Shown: one piece after another, positions 5,692 through 9,505 of the stretch | Layout: every line of letters begins with the position of its first letter | How positions within the stretch are numbered: the stretch's first letter is position 1 | NCBI GenBank assembly: GCA_964449295.1 | Contig: CAYUZN010000071.1 | Location: 1 to 9,505 of the forward strand | Length of the DNA: 9,505 nucleotides | Source of the DNA: CANJJB01 sp964449295 | GTDB lineage: Bacteria > Chlamydiota > Chlamydiia > Chlamydiales > Rhabdochlamydiaceae | Reading direction: 5' to 3' | The notes under the pieces: model-generated | Seen by the model: only the letters and a program-made list of their open reading frames with translations | What the model was told of the DNA's origin: nothing | Databases searched by the model: none | Made by a program: the position numbers and the translations under genes

Positions 5692-7191
5692 ATGGAAAAA
5701 AAGACTCTCGAAATCAAAGATCTGGCAGAAAAAATCATCGGGCGCATAAAAGAACAAGGATTGTTGAGAGATCTCATTGGATCAAAAAAATCGGAATTTA
5801 TTGCGGTCTACGGTCGGCGCAGAGTTGGAAAAACTTATCTTATTAAGAACTTTGCAGCTTCATTACCTTGCGTATTTTTTCATGTGACAGGTTTGCAAAA
5901 TGGCTCCTCAAAAGAACAATTAGAAGAGTTTGCGAAGCAGGTGGGAATAACCTTTTATAACAGCCCCTCTATTATTCCTCAAAAGCGCTGGATGAATGCT
6001 TTTGAAGACCTAACTAAAGCCATTGATCAGATACCAAAGGATAAAACAGTAATACTTTTTCTTGACGAATTTCCCTGGCTAGCAACACCACGTTCGAAGA
6101 TTCTCACAGCTTTAGAATTATACTGGAATCGATATTGGGTTTTTGATAAGCGTATTAAACTCATTATCTGCGGATCGGCTACCTCTTGGATCATTGAAAA
6201 AATCATCAATAATAGGGGAGGACTTCATAATAGGGTAACTCGCACTATTCATTTACAACCATTTTCTCTCCATGAGACGGAGGACTTTTTGAAAGAACAT
6301 CAGATTTATCTCGAACGAAAACAGATCCTTGAGCTCTATACTGTATTGGGAGGTGTTCCTCTCTATTGGTCCTTTGTAAGGAAAGGTTTTTCAGCTCGTC
6401 AATGTATCGATGAACTCTGTTTCCAAAATAATGGCCCTTTAGTGAAGGAATTTGAGCGGTTATTTCAGTCCCTTTTTGAAGATCCAAAACCGTATACCGA
6501 CCTAATTCGCATTATTGCAAAGCATCATTATGGGTTAGGACAAGCAGAGCTGATTGCAAAAGCAAAAGTTCCTGATGGAGGGACGACTGTTCGAAGGTTG
6601 CATCAATTAGAAGAAGCCGGATTCATCACGAGCTTAGTTCCATACGGCCATAAGGATAAAGGTGTCTATTATATTATCGATGATGAATATAGTCTTTTTT
6701 ATCTGAGATGGATTGAACCCAATTTAAAAACCATAGGTAAGAAAGAAGACAACGAGGGATTTTGGGTTGCCTTGTCTAGCCAATCTGGTTGGAAATCATG
6801 GGCTGGTTACGTGTTTGAATCTATCTGCTATAAGCATATTAACCAAATTCGCCGTGCTTTACATATTGACGCTGGTGCTTTTGTAGGAACCTGGCGTTAT
6901 TCTCCAAGAAAAAAAGATGATCAAGAAGGAGCACAAATAGATTTGCTTTTTGATCGGCATGATGGAGTGATTACTATATGTGAGATTAAATGCTCAGATA
7001 ATCAGTTTTTGATTGATAAGCCATATCATCAAGAATTGGTGCGGAAAATGGAAATATTTAAAAAACAAACAAGGACTAAGAAACAGCTATTTCTGGCCAT
7101 GATTACCACATATGGACTAAGGCCATCTATTTATGCTCAAGAGATAGTAACAGGTCAAGTAATGCTTGAAGATTTATTTAAGGAAATATAA
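5692..7191 (+). CDS. Archaeal-type AAA ATPase with C-terminal DUF234 / PD-(D/E)XK-like domain
   Basis: This 499-residue protein has the architecture of the bacterial and archaeal ATPase/DUF234 family. The P-loop GRRRVGKT is at 41-48 and Walker B VILFLDEF at 120-127. A sensor-like IICGSATSW follows at 158-166, with an Arg pair (NRVTR, 180-184) that may reach the neighbouring subunit. Residues 270-335 look like a winged helix. The C-terminal region (about 365-460) contains FE (375-376) and D417 followed by EIK (431-433), which fits a PD-(D/E)XK nuclease-type core. The start follows an in-frame TAA at 5668, and AAAGAG (5681-5686) is a modest Shine-Dalgarno sequence. Known members are ATPases of unclear biological role, often suspected of DNA-related or mobile-element functions. 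It is a single gene, divergent from the Nudix operon and convergent with the TPR gene with only 40 bp between. Nuclease activity is inferred, not shown. Confidence 0.88.
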   Translation: MEKKTLEIKDLAEKIIGRIKEQGLLRDLIGSKKSEFIAVYGRRRVGKTYLIKNFAASLPCVFFHVTGLQNGSSKEQLEEFAKQVGITFYNSPSIIPQKRWMNAFEDLTKAIDQIPKDKTVILFLDEFPWLATPRSKILTALELYWNRYWVFDKRIKLIICGSATSWIIEKIINNRGGLHNRVTRTIHLQPFSLHETEDFLKEHQIYLERKQILELYTVLGGVPLYWSFVRKGFSARQCIDELCFQNNGPLVKEFERLFQSLFEDPKPYTDLIRIIAKHHYGLGQAELIAKAKVPDGGTTVRRLHQLEEAGFITSLVPYGHKDKGVYYIIDDEYSLFYLRWIEPNLKTIGKKEDNEGFWVALSSQSGWKSWAGYVFESICYKHINQIRRALHIDAGAFVGTWRYSPRKKDDQEGAQIDLLFDRHDGVITICEIKCSDNQFLIDKPYHQELVRKMEIFKKQTRTKKQLFLAMITTYGLRPSIYAQEIVTGQVMLEDLFKEI

Positions 7192-7205
7192 ACGTCCATA
7201 AATTG

Positions 7206-7236
7206 AAAAAATTGGATGATGATTGGTTTGGTCATC
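7206..7236 (-). terminator. Weak candidate terminator of the TPR gene
   Basis: On the minus strand, GATGA and TCATC (7218-7222 / 7232-7236) can form a 5-bp stem around a 9-nt loop that includes the stop codon. A run of six T follows at 7206-7211. The stem is short, so confidence is low. The 40-bp gap between the convergent genes leaves little room for anything else. Confidence 0.25.
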
Positions 7237-9436
7237 TCTGTGAAGCATAGTCAAAGTTTTCTCTATAGGCTTGAGTTTCTGGATGTTCTGTTCCTAATGA
7301 GGCAATCGCAATTTTTAGAGCTTGGTCATAATATTTTAGAGCTTTTTTAGAATTGCCTTGGGAAGCATAGCAGAGGCCGATATTATTGAGAGATGACGCT
7401 ATCTCTGGGTCACGAGCGGGGAGCATCTTTTTTCTGATTTCGAGGGCTTGTGTGTAGTACTCAAGTGCTTTTTCAAAGTCTTCTTTATCTCGGAAACAAT
7501 TACCAATATAGGTCAAAGAATAAGCTGTTTTTAGATGTTCAGGATTAGGGTCTTTTTTCAAGGTTTCAAGAGCTTGAGAGTGGTATTCAAGAGCTTTCTC
7601 GAAATTTTCTTGAGCAGAGTAACAATTGCCTATATTAGTTAAAGATAAGGCTATGTCTGAAGAAAGAGAATTCTCAATTTTTCTCCAAATAGCGAGCGCT
7701 TGAGTATGCGATTCGAGTGCTTTTTCGTAGAGCTCTTGCATAAAATAACAGATACCGACATTAGTTAAAGAAGTTGCAATGTCTGGATGATAAGCAGGAA
7801 GGCTCTTTTTTTGAATCTCAAGGGCTGGGATAAAATATTCAAGTGCTTTTTCAGTGTTTCCTTGACTATAGTGGCAGTTCCCAACATTATTTAAATGAAT
7901 TGCCATACTTGGATGGTTGGGAGAAATAACAGCTTTCGTAGTGTCAAGCGTTTTAAGATAGTATTCAAGAGCTTTTTCGTAGAATTCTTGGAGATAATAG
8001 CAATTACCGATACGATTTAAGATGCTGATCATTGCTATAGGATGAGTTCCTGCTGCTTTTTCTAAAATTTGAAGGGCCTGAAAGTGATAGTCGAGGGCTT
8101 TTTTATAGTTCCTCTGAGTTTCGTAGCAGATTCCCATATGATTTAAAGAGATAGCTATATGCGGGTGATGAGGATCTAGTGTTTTTTGATTAATCTCCAA
8201 GGCTCGTGTTATAAATAAGAGGGCTTTTTCAGGATTTCCTTGGTCACAGAGACAGATTCCGATATTATATAGAAATTCTACTATTTTTGAGTGACAGGGG
8301 CCCAATGTTTTTTCCCAAATTTCAAGAGCTTGGATAAAGTATTCAAGAGCCTTTTCATAGTTTTCTTTGGCGTTATAGCAAATTCCTAAGCTGTTTAAAC
8401 AATGAGCGATAGTGGGATGGTTAGGATCAAGACTTGATTGGGCAACTTCAAGAGCTTGAGTGTGGTATTCAAGAGCTTTTTCAAAATTTTCCTGACTTTG
8501 ATAACAGAGACCGATATAGTTTAAAGTTTGTGCTACATTTGGATGGCGAGGCTCTGATGTTTTTTCCCAAGTTTGTAGAGCTTGAGTGTGGTAGGCAAGA
8601 GCTTTCTCTAAATTTCCTTGAGCATAATAACAGCCGCCAATATTGCTTAAGGTTGTTGCGATAGTTGGGTGAGAAGATTTTAAGGCTGTTTTATAGATAT
8701 TAAATGCTCGTAAGAAAAATTCGAGAGCTTTTTCATAATTTTCTTGACTAGAGTAATAAAGACCGATCTGATTTGAAACCATGCCTACGACTACGTGATA
8801 AGGTCCGAACGCTTTTTCTTCAAATTCAAGTGCTTGGGTTAAATGTTTAAAAGCTTCTTGGTTTTTATCAAGAGCGTGTTTTAATCTTCCTAAGATGAAT
8901 TCGATGATTCCCTTCTCATCATCAGAGAGATTGCTATAGAGGGGATCTTTTCCCCAGATCAGAGCATGACTTTCCCACTCAGAAGCTTCTTGGAGAGATC
9001 TATTCCAGTTTGTAGTTGTTTCAAAATTCCATTTTTGACCCATTGCTAATAGAAGGTTTGTTACCTGTTGAAAAAAGGCTTGCGTTTTATTTACCTGGAC
9101 TATTTTGAGAGATGATAAGACCTGCGATGTTTGGTCAAATTTTTGAAAATTTTTTTCTGTGATTGTTCTTAGGATGTCATCTTTGATTTTAGAATGAAGC
9201 TCTGGTTCTTTTGGATAAGCAATTTTTATCCATTCTTCAAGATAAGTGATAGAAATAGAAGCTGGATTTAAGTAAGCGCATGCTTGCAACCAAGCTGTCG
9301 TTGAAGAGGGGAGGTTGTCTGTCGAGATGACGTTAAATTCTGTTTGAGAAACAGTCGAAATAGTAGCTGTTTTTTCTGTACCAACTAGCTGACAAACTAA
9401 AGCGATTGAACAAAGTGTTAAGATTAATTTTATCAT
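7232..9436 (-). CDS. Secreted kinesin-light-chain-like TPR repeat protein, 734 aa
   Basis: Residues 1 to about 20 are a Sec-type signal peptide (MIKLILTLCSIALVCQLVG). A Cys at 15 is preceded by ALV, a poor lipobox, so a lipoprotein is unlikely. Residues 25-170 are a helical, non-repeated N-terminal region. Residues 177-722 are thirteen tandem TPRs of exactly 42 residues, of the long kinesin-light-chain type: NxIGxCYxxQxNxEKALEYxxQALEI, then a linker with HPxIA. The first two copies are the most degenerate. A 12-residue tail ends the protein. Such solenoids bind partner proteins, and the export signal puts this one in the periplasm, on the surface, or further out. From C269 to C689, eleven consecutive repeats carry Cys at the same place. 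AGAAGGA four bases before the ATG is the strongest ribosome site in the window. A partner or pathway cannot be read from the context. Confidence 0.9.
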   Translation of the reverse strand: MIKLILTLCSIALVCQLVGTEKTATISTVSQTEFNVISTDNLPSSTTAWLQACAYLNPASISITYLEEWIKIAYPKEPELHSKIKDDILRTITEKNFQKFDQTSQVLSSLKIVQVNKTQAFFQQVTNLLLAMGQKWNFETTTNWNRSLQEASEWESHALIWGKDPLYSNLSDDEKGIIEFILGRLKHALDKNQEAFKHLTQALEFEEKAFGPYHVVVGMVSNQIGLYYSSQENYEKALEFFLRAFNIYKTALKSSHPTIATTLSNIGGCYYAQGNLEKALAYHTQALQTWEKTSEPRHPNVAQTLNYIGLCYQSQENFEKALEYHTQALEVAQSSLDPNHPTIAHCLNSLGICYNAKENYEKALEYFIQALEIWEKTLGPCHSKIVEFLYNIGICLCDQGNPEKALLFITRALEINQKTLDPHHPHIAISLNHMGICYETQRNYKKALDYHFQALQILEKAAGTHPIAMISILNRIGNCYYLQEFYEKALEYYLKTLDTTKAVISPNHPSMAIHLNNVGNCHYSQGNTEKALEYFIPALEIQKKSLPAYHPDIATSLTNVGICYFMQELYEKALESHTQALAIWRKIENSLSSDIALSLTNIGNCYSAQENFEKALEYHSQALETLKKDPNPEHLKTAYSLTYIGNCFRDKEDFEKALEYYTQALEIRKKMLPARDPEIASSLNNIGLCYASQGNSKKALKYYDQALKIAIASLGTEHPETQAYRENFDYASQR
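7271..8908 (-). repeat. Thirteen tandem 126-bp coding repeats (TPR solenoid)
   Basis: The tract is exactly 13 x 126 bp, encoding residues 177-722 with no insertion or deletion breaking the 42-residue register. Repeats share short DNA blocks, such as the minus-strand coding of EKALEY and QALE. They have diverged between copies, so this is an old expansion. Unequal recombination could still change the copy number. Confidence 0.85.
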
Positions 9437-9440
9437 TATA

Positions 9441-9447
9441 TCCTTCT
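9441..9447 (-). promoter_or_regulatory. Ribosome binding site of the TPR gene
   Basis: AGAAGGA on the minus strand lies four bases before the ATG at 9436. It fixes this start, which also begins the signal peptide. It is clearly better than the Shine-Dalgarno matches of the other genes here. Confidence 0.7.
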
Positions 9448-9491
9448 AGAAAGCAGCATAAGGATATCTTCTTATACATTTTTTCTCTAGT

Positions 9492-9497
9492 ATTATA
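9492..9497 (-). promoter_or_regulatory. Consensus -10 box of the TPR gene promoter
   Basis: A perfect TATAAT on the minus strand would start transcription near 9485, leaving a leader of about 49 nt. The -35 box would fall beyond the right edge of the window, so it cannot be tested here. Confidence 0.45.
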
Positions 9498-9505
9498 GCC
9501 TTGAA

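Noticed and set aside
5454..5777. Open frame of 107 codons on the minus strand across the repeat pair
   Set aside because: It overlaps the start of the ATPase gene and consists largely of the palindromic repeats read through. It has no ribosome site or family likeness. Its peptide periodicity simply reflects the 54-bp repeat spacing.
8434..8664. Open frame on the plus strand inside the TPR gene, and other antisense frames
   Set aside because: They are antisense shadows of the repetitive coding sequence, and their own repeats mirror the 126-bp TPR period. The same holds for the frames inside the transglutaminase and ATPase genes.
9386..9436. Lipoprotein signal in the TPR protein
   Set aside because: The Cys at residue 15 follows ALV. 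A lipobox needs a small residue (Gly, Ala or Ser) directly before the Cys, so an ordinary signal peptide is more likely.

Overview
This is an AT-rich bacterial window with six well-supported protein genes: five complete, plus one cut by the left edge. Intergenic spaces of about 330 bp are large for a bacterium. The mix suggests an obligate intracellular or host-associated bacterium. It includes an exported DUF3857/transglutaminase protein, an exported kinesin-light-chain-like TPR protein, an archaeal-type ATPase/DUF234 protein and uncharacterised membrane proteins. An environmental chlamydia (Parachlamydiales) is my best guess, but that is inference from gene content. No rRNA, tRNA or marker gene confirms it.

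Layout. 2-310 (+): C-terminal end of an unidentified protein with a terminal membrane segment. 391-1245 (-): unidentified protein with an N-terminal export signal or anchor, behind a well-formed sigma70-type promoter (1276-1304). 1575-3626 (+): exported, C-terminally anchored DUF3857/transglutaminase-like protein with a complete Cys-His-Asp triad. 3954-5362 (-): two-gene operon of a tandem double-Nudix hydrolase and, overlapping it by 4 bp, a histidine phosphatase. It is driven by a good promoter at 5453-5481. 5692-7191 (+): AAA-type ATPase with a C-terminal DUF234/PD-(D/E)XK-like region. 7232-9436 (-): secreted protein with thirteen exact 42-residue TPRs.

The most unusual structure is a family of short palindromes. 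Two pairs of about 35-bp hairpin units (3811-3902 and 5502-5596) bracket the Nudix/phosphatase operon. Within each pair the two cores are separated by exactly 20 bp, and the pairs are in opposite orientation. They look like a dispersed REP/MITE-like double-hairpin element.

The second notable pattern is in the TPR protein: eleven successive repeats carry a cysteine at the same position, every 42 residues, in a protein that appears to be exported.

Only the Nudix-phosphatase pair shows a clear functional link, as a likely stepwise nucleotide-type pyrophosphate and phosphate hydrolysis module. The other genes are single transcription units with no visible shared pathway.
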